Shown here piece after piece: positions 32,290 through 45,958 of a stretch of DNA of 64,000 bases. The position numbers and the translations under genes are program-made. This DNA is from Cryptomeria japonica. Lineage: Eukaryota > Streptophyta > Pinopsida > Cupressales > Cupressaceae. The stretch spans positions 329,680,802 to 329,744,801 of the forward strand of contig NC_081413.1 in assembly GCF_030272615.1 (NCBI RefSeq). Reading direction: 5' to 3'. The notes beneath the pieces are model-generated. The model had not been told where the DNA came from and made no database searches. It was given only the letters and a program-made list of their open reading frames with translations. Numbering within the stretch: the first letter of the stretch is position 1; every line of letters begins with the position of its first letter.

Positions 32290-34330
32290 GCATTGATTGT
32301 TTTTCAAGAGGATTGGATATCTTGATGTCTCCAGAGTGATTCCCGAAGATGATGTTCTTGAGACCTGGTTAAAATGGTGTAGGTTGAGCATGTATAGATT
32401 CTTGTGGCCTAAGATATCTCATGTACATGCCTAATATCAAGACGAACGGGGGATTATTGACAACACTTGCATAGAGGTGGCATAGAAAGCATGACACTTT
32501 TTACTTTCCCACTGATGAGATCAGTGTGACTCTCGAGGATGTGTATAGGATTCTATGCATTTTGATTACTGGGGAGTTAGTGTAGTATGATCATCATGAT
32601 ATGGGAGGCATAACAACATTGTACATGGTATTTGATGATGAGAGTATTAGTGGTTTAGAGGTCAGATGGGTTGACATGATCCAGTATTACAAGCCCTTGC
32701 CATCTGTACTCATAGGATTGATTGGGGGTTTTATTTGTCTGGATAGGAGATGTCGCGGGTTATCAGTTGGATGGGGCCACATTCTGGAGCAGATGGTTAT
32801 GCATGGGACTCAATATGCATGGGGAGTATGCATGTTGGCATATTTATACCATGATTTGCATCAAGTGGTCTACGATGGTACAAATAGTTTGTATGTTGGT
32901 GTCACATTACTATAGATATGGTGTAGGGAGCATATTGTTGTTACTAGACTAGTCTATGATCAGGTTAGGGGAGATGGACAACTATATCTTTATGCATATC
33001 AGGAAAGCTGGAGTTTGGAGATGTGCATTAGACACCATGGACTCAGTTACATGGAGACCCTACGTTGGATGTGAGTCATGGATGGATGATGCCAGAGAGA
33101 TACCGGTTCTTTATTAGAGTCATTTTTTGATCGGTCATACTCCATATGTGACTGAGAGACAATTGGTTGCATGAGTGTATAGACAGTTCCAGGGTATGCC
33201 ATAGGGTACAAACTTGTATTCTCCAACATATAAGGATAGAGAAGACTGGGGTTGATCTCTTTCTTTTGAGCTCGCATATGCAGAGTTTATAGTCATGCCC
33301 CATCATGCTTAGGACTTATAGACACATCTATTAGATGTAAGGATGAACACAAATTTTGCACACTACTATATAGAGTACCCTTTTCCTAGGCTCGCAGATC
33401 TAGTAGAGCCACCTCCTAGGTTTGATGATGATGAGGATGATGATCAGGTTCACCCACAGAGGTGGAGGAGATGATGAATAGTTGAGGTAGGAGGTGATGA
33501 GGGAGGGGATGGAGGAAATGGATATGGACGAAAGAGAGGAGGTAGGAAAGGAGATAGACGGAGGGGGAGAGTACATATATGCCACCTCCTAGCTTTGATG
33601 ATGATGAGGATGATGATGAGGATCGCCCACAAAGGTGGAGGAGATGACGAATAGCTAATGAAGGAGGTCATGAGGGAGGGAATGTAGGCAATGAAAATGG
33701 AGGCAGTATAGGAGGTAGGAGAGGATATAGAGGGAGGGGGCGAGTACGGATGTGTGGAGGTCCAATTGTAGGGAGGGTAGGGAGTCGTGTACTGGTAAGA
33801 GGTGGTCGGGTTGGATTTGGGAGGGATGGTGGTAGGGGTGGAGGTAGGATTACTATCAAAGTGGTAGAGGAGATTGGAGGAGTTGGTGAAGGAGATAGTG
33901 CAGATGATGAGAGTGAGGAGGAGGTACCCCAGTTGGTGCGCAGGAGAGTGGGTGGACCTAGTAGAGGACAAGGATCTACCCCAATATAGATACAACTGAT
34001 GGTAGGGACACAAAATCCGCCAGGAGGAGACCCAAATGAGATCACTACATTGAGAGCTCAGATTACTCAACTATAGAAGTCGGTTAGGACACTGAATTTG
34101 GAGCAGGACAAATCCAAAAAGTAGGTCAGGGTTGTGACTGCAAAGAGAAATGCCTCTATTGAGATATATGGTCGAGCTAAAGGTATGCTTGAGCATCTTG
34201 ATCATGTTAGAGCCCAAGGAGCTCACAGTGACACCATTATGGCCTTGGTACATGCAGGGAAGAAGATTGCATATTGGCAAAGATTATATGAGGATGTTGT
34301 CCCCCCCAGGTCAGATAGTTAGTAGTTATG
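32290..34330 (+). pseudogene. Plant mobile domain (PMD) gene, antisense inside element D
   Basis: Plus-strand frames with several stops give a PMD-like protein of the MAIN/MAIL type. Visible pieces: SRVIPEDDVLETWLKWC, then ISVTLEDVYRILCI and ITGELV near 32520-32580, a central part (32601-32915) with YAWGVCMLAYLYHDLH and GTNSLYVGVTLL, and IWCREHIVVTR just after a stop. A G/R-rich, RGG-like tail follows (about 33480-33990), then a helical piece (34134-34322). A 173-bp tandem duplication lies in the tail. PMD proteins have known ties to plant retroelements, and antisense ORFs between pol and the 3' LTR are described for Tat-lineage gypsy. B lacks this ORF. Confidence 0.8.
33408..33755 (+). repeat. 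173-bp tandem duplication in the PMD gene tail
   Basis: Copies start at 33408 and 33581, both with GCCACCTCCTAG then TTTGATGATGATGAGGATG, and are diverged by scattered substitutions. They encode an acidic stretch (FDDDEDDD) followed by a G/R-rich stretch. Confidence 0.85.
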
Positions 34331-36143
34331 TTCCTTCTTCACAACGACCATCCTAACGGGGACATACAAAGAGTACATGTGTTAGGGGGTCTCCATGGAT
34401 AAATCCAAGAGTAGGACCATCTGGGGCTAGAGGAGCAAGTGGATCACGACATCAAAGACCAACACCCTCTAGAGGGAGTGCTTCTTAGTCTTTGAGACTT
34501 GATTTGTATTCTGTTGTACCACATATAACTAGAACTTTGGTATTGATATCATTGTATACTTGGACATTTTATAATTTTTTGATGGTATGCAAATAGACAT
34601 TGGACTCTATATGTGTTTTATTTGACTTTTTATGCATGTGATTTCTATGATGACAACTATGATGATGTTTATGATGATCTAGAGGATGACATTTTATTCT
34701 ATTCATATTTATGGACACTAATATGATGCTCTATGATATTATGACATTATAATTTCTTATATGCACATTTATGATGATTGTTCTTCTCATGATGTCTTAT
34801 GATGATGATTTGCATTGATTCTTAGTTGTAGTGATGTGTAATGATTGATTATATGCATGATGAATGCTTAGTATTTTGATAGCTACATGCTTATAATGAT
34901 TATTATTCATGCCTCTGATGTTGATAATGTGCAGTGATATCTATTAAATGTTTTATTGATGATGTTTGAGAAATGTAATGATGATTGATGGATAATATAC
35001 AATGCAACTAATGGATGTTATATACATATGAAGTATCTAAATGATTTATTAATGAATAGATATGGAAATTTATTTGATAAATGGTGAATTGAATGTATGA
35101 TGTATCTAAAATGAATGATATGGATGTATCTATCATTCTATATGCATTGTAAGTATGATTCTATATGTATGATAATGTGATGATATTAACAATGAACTAA
35201 AATGATGAAAAAATGCAATGATGATGAAAATGAGACTAAGAATGGATAATCCCAAGTAAATCTAAATGAGGAGAATGTTTTGAATTAAAATGAGCATAAT
35301 GAATCTTAAATGATAATAATGAACGTAAATGATGAAAATGATACAAATAATACGACTAATATTAAAATGATGCAATTTGTTTTTTATTTGTCCAAGTATA
35401 CTCAATCAATCAATTCACATAACAACCATTGATCTTATAGCACAATGAAAGGATAGCTTTATTACATGAATGATTAAATTCTTATAATGAATGCTAATGA
35501 AATGTAACATCTAAGATAAATGGATTTATGATGAATTATATGCAACACTTAATCTAGATGGATGAAATGTCATCTTTTTTCAGCATATTATTGTAGTGCT
35601 TTTTCATCATTGAACTTTTTTTTTTCTAATGTTGTAATAAAATACAAGCACCTAGGTATAATCACACTAGGATGACTTGAGTATCACTTACATGGATCTT
35701 AATTTAGCAAGTTAATACAAGAATCAAGGAATAATAAGACCAAGATGACCTAAGTATCTCTTGCATAAACAAACAGGGATCACCCCCTTTCATGTATGAA
35801 CCCATAATGTCCTTGATAATCTTTTGCCAATCATGTACTTAGATGAGTGTACATATTACTAAATAATAATCCACAAAAAACAATCAAAGAAAATAACCAT
35901 GCCCCATCACAACTCCTCTAGTCTTAGACATCCTCAAGTAGCGTAGGAAACATGGTTAACAAAAACCAAAACACAAACACTAAAACTTCTATGCCATAGA
36001 TATTTTTTCTTATCAAAATAGATACAATCATCCCATTTGACATCTTTGATGTAGATTGTCATTGTTTTGATTTAGTGTTTCATGATTTAGTTGTTTTCAT
36101 TGTTCAATGGTCAATGCCATGATTTTGTTTAAGGCTTTTTTAT
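34331..36143 (-). other. Trailer of D, part 2, rich in ATGATG/ATGAAT
   Basis: Low-complexity, AT-rich DNA from 34600 to 35560 with no coding signal. 35640-35780 matches B's trailer near 12090-12230 (stretches with TAATnnnACnnGGATGACnTGAGTAT). Ends at the insertion point of solo LTR H. Confidence 0.6.
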
Positions 36144-37408
36144 TGTTGGCATTATGGATGAATTGATTATGTGTTGTATTGATGTTTTGTCATTTATGAC
36201 AACACTAACTGTTATGGATGCTTACCGACAGACAAGTTATCGGTAGAAGATCTAGTGTTTCCGACATAAGAGATTATCTGTTGACACTTCTGGCATGTTT
36301 GGATCAGTGAAGTATATTGTATTTCATGAGTTATATGCTCCATGAGCATGTTTTGGTTAGTTGGTATTGGCTTGGTAATTGGATGTTATCATACACTCTG
36401 GTAAACTCTTACCAACACTGGTTTAAAGCTTTACCGGTAGAGCTTTCATTGAGGAATTGTGACATGATGCATAATTGGTGTTGGTGCATCTTCTTCATGG
36501 ACTTCAGGATGCTAAAGATGTTCATTGATCATGCTTCAATAGCTTGAAGATTTTTCTTTAGCGTGGTGGACCTAGAATAGGTTCGGTACCTATATAGGCT
36601 ATGGACCGGTATCATTCTAGCGTGTAATCTACACGTTACCTAGATGATTCAAGATGTTTTATAGATTTTTTTATTATTGTTTTGGTCTTAAGCCGACATG
36701 GAATATCATTGTAAATAGAATTATGTAATTGTAATATCTTTAGGTGGCCGACCTAATTGGTTTAGGCTTTAGGGTTTGTATAAATAAGAGGTAGAAACTC
36801 TTTGTAAAGTATCATGGTTATTGAAAAGGTCATGGTCGAGGAATGTAATGTGCAAATATTGTAATTTCATTCAGATAAAGGATTTGATCGATCATTGGTG
36901 ATCGAATTGGATTCTAAAGAGGATTTAGTCCTCCAGCATTGAGCTTAACCGAGACTGTAATCAGGCATGGTATATGTTATTTTCAGCAGTTCACTCTATT
37001 GGATTGTTGTCCATTTATCTTGAGAAGGTTGCAGCCTCTTTGTAGTCAGTGAGACTCTTTTGTAATGAGAAGTATGCTCTAGGCAGTGTGCCTTCTTGCA
37101 AGTGCAGGCCCCTCTTGAAACACATACTTTCTACAAAAGTATCATCTGACTGTGGGTAGGTTTCCCACCATGGTTTTTCCCTTCCCGTGTTTCCCACATA
37201 CAAATCATGGTGTTATGTGGTATAGTTTCTTTGCATTGATTATTTGGTTAATTGTTAAGCTGTATTGTTTACCGGTATCTGTTCCTACCGGCATCTGTCT
37301 GTGCTTTACCAGTACTTGATTTGTTTAAGGTCATATTATGGATTAAAAGTTATAAGTTGTTAACAACTAATTCACCCCCCTCTTAGTTGTTCACCGGTTA
37401 TCCTAACA
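36144..37408 (+). repeat. Solo LTR H
   Basis: It starts TGTTGGCATTATGG and ends TTCACCGGTTATCCTAACA, with TATAAATAAG near 36778 and TTCACCCCCCTCTTAG near the end, as in the LTRs of A and G. Flanks are TTTAT (36139-36143) and GTTAT (37409-37413), a target duplication with one mismatch. No primer site or internal region follows and D continues on both sides, so it is a solo LTR. Strand is inferred from the TATA box. Confidence 0.8.
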
Positions 37409-37957
37409 GTTATGTTGGTTGTTGTCTATATATCAGAATCCAAATTTTTATCCTCTGAAATGTGACATTCAAGGACCTTATTTTGTAACCAAGTCGAGGA
37501 TTTGCCCCCACTCTAAGAAAGACCAATTTATTATGGGTGAATGGATTTGGAAATATGAATGACACTTTATTATGGAATGGATAAGATAAGTGTATAAAAG
37601 AACTATCTCATAGACCATGGTAGGATTTAATTGATCGGATATACACAATGGGAAATGGATATGTTATGGATAGGTTATCAATAGGATTATCACTATTATG
37701 AATAAATAGAGATATATGGATAAGATAGTGGTTATGAAAGAGATTTTATTATGGGTATTTACAATGATTACTGATATAGATGAGAACCTAGAATCCAAAT
37801 AGATAGAAGGGTTAATTTATCACAAGTAGTGCCTATCACAAGGTTTTCACCACTTGCTTTTATTGCAGTTTTTCTAATTATATGATTTTTTTGTATTTTG
37901 CTTGATTTTTTTATTTTTTTGTATTTTGTTCCTTGCATTAGGTTTTTCAAAAAGCTT
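37409..37957 (-). other. Trailer of D next to pol
   Basis: Non-coding. It contains a T-rich stretch (37850-37940) in the position of B's repetitive A-rich segment after pol. TTGCCCCCACTCTAAG near 37500 resembles B's TTGCCCCCAGCTAAG near 12612. Confidence 0.6.
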
Positions 37958-40900
37958 AACTATAAAACTTACAAATATGCATACTATTGATTAGATCATC
38001 CAACAACTCACCTTCAGGTGTAGAAAGTTTATAGGCCCCTAATCCATAAGCAACCACAATAACATAGGGACCTAGCTAGTTGGGCTCAAATTTCTCTTTC
38101 TTTTCTCAATCTTGTTGATTTCGGGGATTCTCCTTGAGCACAAGATCACCAAATTGAAAGACACAAGGCTTAACTCTATGATTATAGCTTCTAGACATGC
38201 GTTGTTGATAAGCCTTTAGATGATTGAAAGTCTTCTGTCACCGCTCATCCAACAACTCTAATTCCCGCAACCTAGAAACACAGTAATCCTTATTTGGTAT
38301 CAAGCCCTTTGGTGAAACTCTTAAAGATGGAAAATTGACCTCAATGGGAAAGATGGCTTCAGATCCACAAACAAGAGAGTAAGGGGTTATGCCAGTGGGT
38401 GCACAAATACTTGTTCTATAAGCCCATAAAGCAGGGTTCAATTGGACATGCCAATCACAACCAACTTCATTGACTGTTTTCTTTAATATTTTCAAATTGT
38501 TTTGTTGGAGGCCTCAACCTGGCTGTTTCCTTATGGGTAGTAAGGTGTAGATAAATGGTGTTGGATATGGAACTTATCACATAGTTCTTTTACATGCTAA
38601 TTTTTAAAAGGTCATCCATTATTAGTGATAATGGATAGAGGGATTCCATAGTGACAAATGATATAATTCCGGATAAATGAGGAGATTCGTTTTCTTATGA
38701 CAGTAGTAAGAGGAACGCATTCGATCCACTTTGTAAAATGCTCAGTGGCGGTTATGATGAAATTATGGTTGTTGGAAGAAGGTGGATGGATCTTACCCAT
38801 GAGGTCAAGTCCCCATTGACAAAAGGGCAATGGAGTCACTAAAGGTTGCAACTCTTGTGCTGGTGCTTGTATCAGATTATCATGAATTTGACACTTTTTG
38901 CATTTTCTGACAAAGTGATGTGCATCTATCTCCATACTTGGCCAATAGTATCTTTCATGTATAATTTTATTAGCCAAGGTAGGAGCACTAGAGTGAGTCC
39001 CACATATGCCTTCATGAACTTCTCTTAGGGTGGTTTGATATTCATCTGATTCCAAACACCCAAGGAGAGTACCATCAAGACCTCTTCGATCTAAGGTATC
39101 ATCAATTATGGTATAGTGAGAGGCTTTACAGATGAAGGTTCTCTTTTGATTATTGGATGAACCGAGAGGCAAGGTATCATCTTTTAGATAGGTATAAATG
39201 TCACCATATAAGGGAGAATCAGGTCTAACCAAATGATAAATAACTCAGGATTTAGGATCCTCATATGCAGGAGTAGACAACTTCTCTACCGAGAATTCAC
39301 AGTATGCTTGCTTTTCTGGAATCTCTAGAAGAAAGGCAATGGTTTCCATGGTGTCAAATTCTTTATTATCCAATCTTCAAACTTGTTTAAAGTGAATAAG
39401 AAAAAAATAATTTTTGAAGTCATCTACCATATGCTTGTATGGCATCAAATTTTCATCCTTAGTCTGATATTCATCATTCACTTGATTAATGACTAGTTGA
39501 GAATCTCTATAAGAATTCAGTTATGTGATTTTCCACTCTACTGCCATCTTAATTCCAGTCACGAGTGCTTCATACTCATCCATATTGTCAGTGCAAGGAA
39601 ATAATAGTCTATAGGATTTGGGTATTGTATCTCCTTGTGGAGTGACAAAAAGAATGCCAGCCGTTGACCCATGCTGAGTATAAGACCCATCAACGTAGAG
39701 TTTCCATGTTTGATTTTTGATACTAAGGATAGCTTCATCTATAAACTATGAATGCATTAGATGGCAATCATCTAGTGGTGCCTCTGTCAATTGATCAACA
39801 ATCACTTTCCCTTTGATAGCCTTTCGATCATTATATTCTATATCAAACTCACTGAGAATTAAAACCCACTTTTATAGTCTTCCTATGAGATCTTCTTTGT
39901 TGAGCAAGTACTTCAATGGATATATCTTGGCTACATGTTTGATTGGGTGAGTTAACATATAATGGTGTAATGCAAAAACCATATCCAAATATGCTCGCTC
40001 AACTAGTGTATAATTTATCTAATAGCCAACTAAAGTCTTGCTAATATAATAAATTGCTCTTTGTTTTCCTTCAAAGTCTTCATAGGTTAGGAGATCACCA
40101 AGAGATGCTTTTGTAGTTGATATATAGAACACAAGGGGTTTTCATGTTGTAGGTGAAATCAAGATTGGAGGATTCATTAAATATTATTTTAACAACTGAA
40201 ATTCTTCTTCACACTTGTCATCCCACTTGAAAGGTACATTTTTATGCAATAGATCAGTGAAAGGATGACATATGTCTGCCAACTAGGAGATGAAACTGCA
40301 AATGGATTACAATTTGCCTTGGAGTGATCTTAACTGACTAATGTTCTTAGGTGGTGGCATTTCCATGATTGCTTTAACTTTCTCTAGGTCTACTACTATT
40401 CCATTTGTAGAAACTATATATCCTAGAAGCTTGCTAGATGTGACTCTGAACACACACTTCTTTGGATTTAAGCGGACATTAAAATTCTCCAAGCATTGAA
40501 AGATATTATATAATATATTCAAGTGCTCTTCTATGATGTATGACTTTCCTAAGATATCATCTGCATAATCTTCCATAAATGTATGCATCGTGTTGTGGAA
40601 GATAGTAGTCATTGGTCTCTGGTATGTTGAACCCGCGTTCTTTAAACCAAACAGCATAATGTTCCAGCAACATGTGCCCCAAGGATAGGTGAAAGTTGTT
40701 TCGTCTTGATCTTCTGGTGCTATCCTTATCTGATTATAACTAGAGAATCCATCCATTAATGATAGCATAGCATGTCCCACGATCAAATCCACAATGATAT
40801 CAATATTAGGCAAAGGAAAATCATCCTTTGGGCATGCTTTGTTTAAATATCTAAAGTCTATACATACTCTAATTGTTTTGTCTAGTTTTGAAATAGGTAC

Positions 40901-43017
40901 TATATTTGATATCCAATCAACATAGTCTATTGATCTAATAAATCCAACATCTAACAACTTCTTCAAATTTTCTTTAACCAAAAGGGCAATATGTGGATGC
41001 ATCTTTCTTAACTTTTTTTTTATTGGTTTGACCCCTAGAGCTATGGATAAATGATGCATTATAAGATCTGGATCTAAGCCTGACATATCCGCATAAGACC
41101 AAGAAAAATTGATTTGTTTCTCCTTGAAGAATATGATGAAGTTCTCTTTTTCTTGTGCTGATAAAGATGCTGCCAAATGAAGGATATTAGGATTTTTCTT
41201 TGTGCTAATGTTGACAGGTACTGTAGGTTCAATGATGACTAAAGATCTTCCCTGATATTCTGGTTGGGGAAGAATGTCAAGCCTCCCATACTTTGGTGCT
41301 TCAAGGAGGTTTTCACCATCAGATGCATCTTTTGTTTTTACTTTTTTGGATCTAATACTATTGCATTGTGATTTTCACCATTAAATTTTTTATTCATTAT
41401 TACATTTTTATGATTGGAAGGCTTGGCATTTTGTCCAAAGAATTTGCATTGTTGAGTTCATAAGTTGAGCATATGTCATAACCTGCTGCAAATGAAGGAT
41501 CCTTAGGATTCAAGTAATCAATTATAACACTATCATTGTAAAAGGTTTCAAGTTTAGGTGTGGCCTCTTACTCCCAATCTATAAGTTTGGGATGCACAAG
41601 AGGTAAAGGATCATTAAGGTCATTGATATCAAAGGATATGATGGTTAAAACATAGAGGTTCTAGAGGTTTATTATGATATCTTCAAGGTCAAGATGGATA
41701 ATCACTTCAATATTTTCTGTTACATCTAATATCTGACCCTCCTCATAAGAGTCACTCTCGATATTCTATGGATCTTTCTCTAGCGGTCTAGACCCTAAAT
41801 TTTGTCTCTCATCATGATTTCTAGTAGAATAGAAAGAATTAATCACATCTATTTGTTTGTCTTTGGCAGATAACTCAGAAAGTCCCTCCCATTCATGAGA
41901 ATCAATCTCACTATCTTCTTGCAATTCATGGTTTTTTTGGTATAAATTGTTGGTAGCTTCTTCGACATCTCTTATGTATCCGAATGCTTTTGTGTCTTTT
42001 GTAGATATGAGAGTAGGTTGTATGGGTTCAATGATTCCTTCATTTCTTAATCATATGGGACTATGACCATCATATCCCATCTTTTGCATTATGGTTAATC
42101 TCTTACCATATTGTTGAATAGGTAATTGTATTTCTGAATTAGATGTGTTTTATTTGACTTCTTCTTCTTCTTTATATATCCATTCTTAGATATCCTTTTC
42201 ATCGGTTTTATCTAATAAAGTCCCGCATTTGATAAAATATCTCTAGGTTACCTCTTAGAATACAAGGATTGTTGTTTTCCCAAAGATGGTTTTCCATTAG
42301 ACTTATGTGAAGGAGGTAGTTGTGAAATACAAAAGGTTTTCTCAATAGAATATTCTCCCATTCCTTGGTCTTTAAGTTTAAGCTTTGGTTCTCCTACTTT
42401 TTATGTTGATGGTACTGAAGTTGGGTCAATTTGTGAGGTGGGAGGTGAAGCTACACGATTATTTGGGACAACCACTTTAGTTTTTGGCTTGATGGTATTG
42501 CAATACTGAAAAGGGTTGGGATCTCCTTGGATAGTTATCTCTTGGCCATTATGTGGAAATAACAAACATTGCCGATACATAGATGGGACTACTTGGATTA
42601 TATGTATCCAAGATCGTCCAAGGAGTATGTTATAATCTAGATAAAGGTCAAGCACCTAGAAAACCACATCTTTTTCCACCGGTCCCACTCTGATAGGAAA
42701 AACAACTAATTCTTTGGATGCTCTTTCTTCTTTATCATAAGCCTTAATAGTGATATTTTTCTTTGGATCCACAACATTTTCAGAAAACCCCAATGCAAGG
42801 ACCAATTTGAAAGAGCATATATTTAAATCAGCCCCTCCATCTATAAGGACATGTTTTATTCTATGCTTATGTACAAGAACTTCTATATGAAGCGGTGCAT
42901 TATGAGGTTGATTTATGGTGAGATCATCATGTTTAGTAAAAGATAGCAAATACAGAGTGGTAAGGTGTCCCACTATAACCTAAAACTATGCGGGATCAAG
43001 GTCTGGGGATACATTGG
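37958..43017 (-). pseudogene. Protease-RT-RNase H-integrase polyprotein of element D
   Basis: Minus-strand pol with many stops. Protease (42401-42973): LIDGGADLN active site and NILLGRSW. RT (41176-40307): first catalytic Asp in LSLMDGFSSYNQI, LNKACPKDDFPLP, and YADD in place of YVDD at about residue 204-207. A degenerate native RNase H lies about 40300-39700, then the archaeal-like RNase H with YVDGSYTQHGS, ending near 39400. Integrase: HHCC finger (HEGICGTH..CKKCQ) and first catalytic Asp in 39232-38612, middle part in 38495-38238, and a C-terminal domain ending near 37958 (ELLDDLINSMH). B shares this order but lacks the RT. The frame resumes right of E. Confidence 0.9.
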
Positions 43018-44196
43018 TGTAATGGTAAAAAAGGTGAATGATGGAGAGATCAAGAGGAAAGCTTTTCTTCCCTCCAAGGAGAGATGAAAGTTTCACTGCG
43101 GATTTCCCTTCAAACACTTTATCCACATTACATTAAAAGAGGGGGAAAATTCAATAGATCCAATCTCTTAGGGAAGAGATTGAATACTAAATGAACTAAT
43201 AATGAGATAGGAATGACAAGCTAACCCCTCTTTTAGAATGGAAAATGATTGAATTATGTGTTGTAAGACTAAGTGTAAAAGTAGCAAAGAACTGATTATA
43301 ACTCGAGATAGAAGCGTGAGATGAAGTTGTGCACCTGGATCTGGCTATAATATGTTGAGACAAAGCCACCTTGAGAATTTGAGGAAAAGTTTTTGGGACC
43401 GTGTTGAAAGTGCACATGGTCCTCTGAAAAATCTACAAAATGAAAAGGGTTCTTCCGCCTCTGCAAATGGAGTCTGAATATGCAAACATAGCTACGTACC
43501 TGCAACCTACACACAGAAAAGAGAGGAAAAGGGGTTGGGATTGGGGGTTTGCCTTCAGGTCAAACCCCGGTTTTGGAATTAACCAAATGATGAAAGAAAA
43601 TACTTGCAAGTAAATGTAAATGAAAGACTGAAATGTAATTCACCTCAAGGGAGGTTGTAGATAGAATGTAGGTAGATATGCTTGTATTGAATTGAATGTT
43701 AAAAGGGATCTCCTCTTCAATGGTTGAATCCTTGACTTGAATGCAACACCTATCCTTGAAGGGAGACTTGAGAATTCTCAATGCTGGAAAGGAATGCTTG
43801 AATGATTGAATGCTTGAACTTATGTCCACCTTATCACTTATCCCACTTATGCAAATGGGAGGGAGAATGCGACTTATATACTCATTAATTAGGGTTAATT
43901 GACTAATTTTTTGTCACAAGCCGTTACAGGGAAAGTTCTCCTGCTTTATGTAAAGTCCAATGTGAAGATAGGACAAAGGGGACCCCAAAATAGGGCAAGG
44001 ACAAGGGTGCCATGCCCCTGTCCTGCCCTTGTCTCAGGATAGGAAGTAGATTCAAGCAGTGTGGAGAGCAGAAAAAGTATAGTTTCCGGGGATGAGCAAG
44101 TCTCAGGTCTCCGATCAGGATTGGGAATTCAAATCACCAATGTGAAGACCCTAATGTGGTCGCAAGTTGCAAGGGTAGCATTTTTATGACACCACA
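43018..44196 (-). repeat. 3' LTR of element E
   Basis: Plus-strand ends are TGTAATGG and GACACCACA. TATATAAG (minus) lies near 43874. It contains the GTGCAC-loop hairpin at 43396-43422. Confidence 0.92.
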
Positions 44197-44211
44197 TTTA
44201 GCCCCCACTTT
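44197..44211 (-). other. Polypurine tract of element E
   Basis: Minus-strand AAAGTGGGGGCTAAA directly before LTR start TGTGGTGTCATAAAA. Confidence 0.85.
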
Positions 44212-45140
44212 AGCGGGAGTATAAGTGTAAGCCAATACTATTGGTAAAAGTACACGGAAACAAGATTGAAAGACTTCTACCACGTAAAGGAGGCAAGATG
44301 CACCAAGCCCCCAGTGGACTAAGGATCTTACAACATGGATTGTCAAAGTAAAAGGGAATATCAAGAAAGGAAAACCATGACTGCAAGTAGCAAGGCTCCC
44401 CTCAATACAAGTCATGAAAAGCAAAGATACCAAAATTATGAAGCAAAGCCAAGTTCACTAAATAACTTTAAGTATCTAGAAGGAAAATATGAGTAGAGTG
44501 TATGCCCCCACATTAAAGCGACCGTGAACGCCTTATTGGGAGTGATTTGCTTTAAGGTAGGATACACTCAAGAGAGATAGAAGAGAGGGAGAACATTATC
44601 ACATATATTTATACCCCAGGCGAGGATTAAACCCAAGGATAATGAACACAAAACACGAGGTAGTTTTTCTTTCCTCAGGGTCTGTATGTTGTATGATAAC
44701 TCATGTATATCATATATGAATGTGCATATAATAATTGTCATTCCCCAAAGAAAGGACACTACCTTGGAAGAAAGGGAATAGAGGATGTCTATTGAGTCAA
44801 CATGAAAAGAGACCAAAGGAGATCTCAATGCCTTGTATCATCCTCAAGTAGACCTTAAGGAAAAAATAGAACAAGGATACACATAGAAGAATAGTCACAA
44901 AGAGAAAGATAGGAGAGATGGAGAATATCTATAGTGCTAATATTGCTAATCTAGCATGCCATCCACCTCCTGATCTTGCTGATCACTATTTCAGGAAGAC
45001 AAGCAACATGCCAAAGGAGCAACATTGAGCACATCAGATGGAGCTAACACAAGATCCAAACAAGGACTATGCTCATGGGATAAATCACTTTGTTTGATTT
45101 TAGGAGCTAGGATTAGGGTTTTTGAAAATTCAGTTGATAA
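44212..45140 (-). other. Trailer of element E
   Basis: No protein motif recognised on either strand. Short ORFs here (44568-44828 and others) look random. Confidence 0.5.
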
Positions 45141-45958
45141 ATGTTTGTCCACATCAACATATTCATAGTCACTATCAGAAGCATTAGGAGTTGTATTGCT
45201 ATCATGAATAACATTTTCACTTATTTATTCATCAAGATTTATAGAAAGAGGAGCCCGGACAAGAATAGGGGTAAAACCAACACATGTTCTTTGCAACTTA
45301 TGATTTGGAGATGTAGGTTCAACATCTTTCTTAGGGGAAAAGGGAATCATATCAACTATTGGAGTCTTGGGAGATTGAATGGTTTAAGGAACTACTTCAC
45401 GAGCTCGAGAATGACGCCTTCTTCGACAGTCTCTCACACAACAATTTCGTCGAGTCTTAGCAGAAGACTTAAAAGGAGGAATAATATTTATGAAAGGAGG
45501 AACAATCTCCTCTTTGATAGTTGATGGTTTCGGTTGAGGTCTTTTGGGCTGGACAAGAGGAGAGGCGGGCCTCTTCTCTCTATAAGAGCAAGGAGGTGGA
45601 GCTGTGCCATTTAAAGGAGGGATATTAGGTGTAGGAAGGAGACCAGGTCCATCATGAGGAGGTGGTATAGGTCTAACCTTAAGAGGAATGTTGTTGGTCT
45701 TGTTAGGAGAAGACATAGATACATTCATAGGAATAGGTTGAGGATCTTCCTTAGGAGGAAGATTAGTTCTATCCATTAGGGGAAGAACTTCATCTTTAAG
45801 AATGATAGGAATGTCAAGTGTTGGGGATCTAGGTTGACTCAAGGATACAATCATATCTTTCTTCCATTTTTGATAAGATGGAAAAGAGCATCACCCCTTT
45901 GTGGAAGAGATTGAAATTGCTTAGGCCAAAAGAGATCAATAGGAACACCTAGGCTTCT
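45141..45958 (-). pseudogene. Proline-rich C-terminal region after the protease of element E
   Basis: Minus-strand ORF 45854-45384 (156 codons) is rich in P, K and S (NLPPKEDPQPIP, VRPIPPPHDGPG) and ends in a basic patch (CRRRRHSRARE). It continues past a stop with low-complexity acidic sequence. It lies just downstream of the protease and is probably the disordered C-terminus of the E polyprotein after a frameshift. No RT motif. Confidence 0.5.

Noticed and set aside
33450-34070. Minus-strand ORF rich in P and S opposite the PMD tail
   Set aside because: Antisense of the G/R-rich coding stretch; the PMD reading is better supported.
43196-43829. ORFs repeated at 49741-50334
   Set aside because: They lie within the two LTRs of E and only reflect LTR identity.
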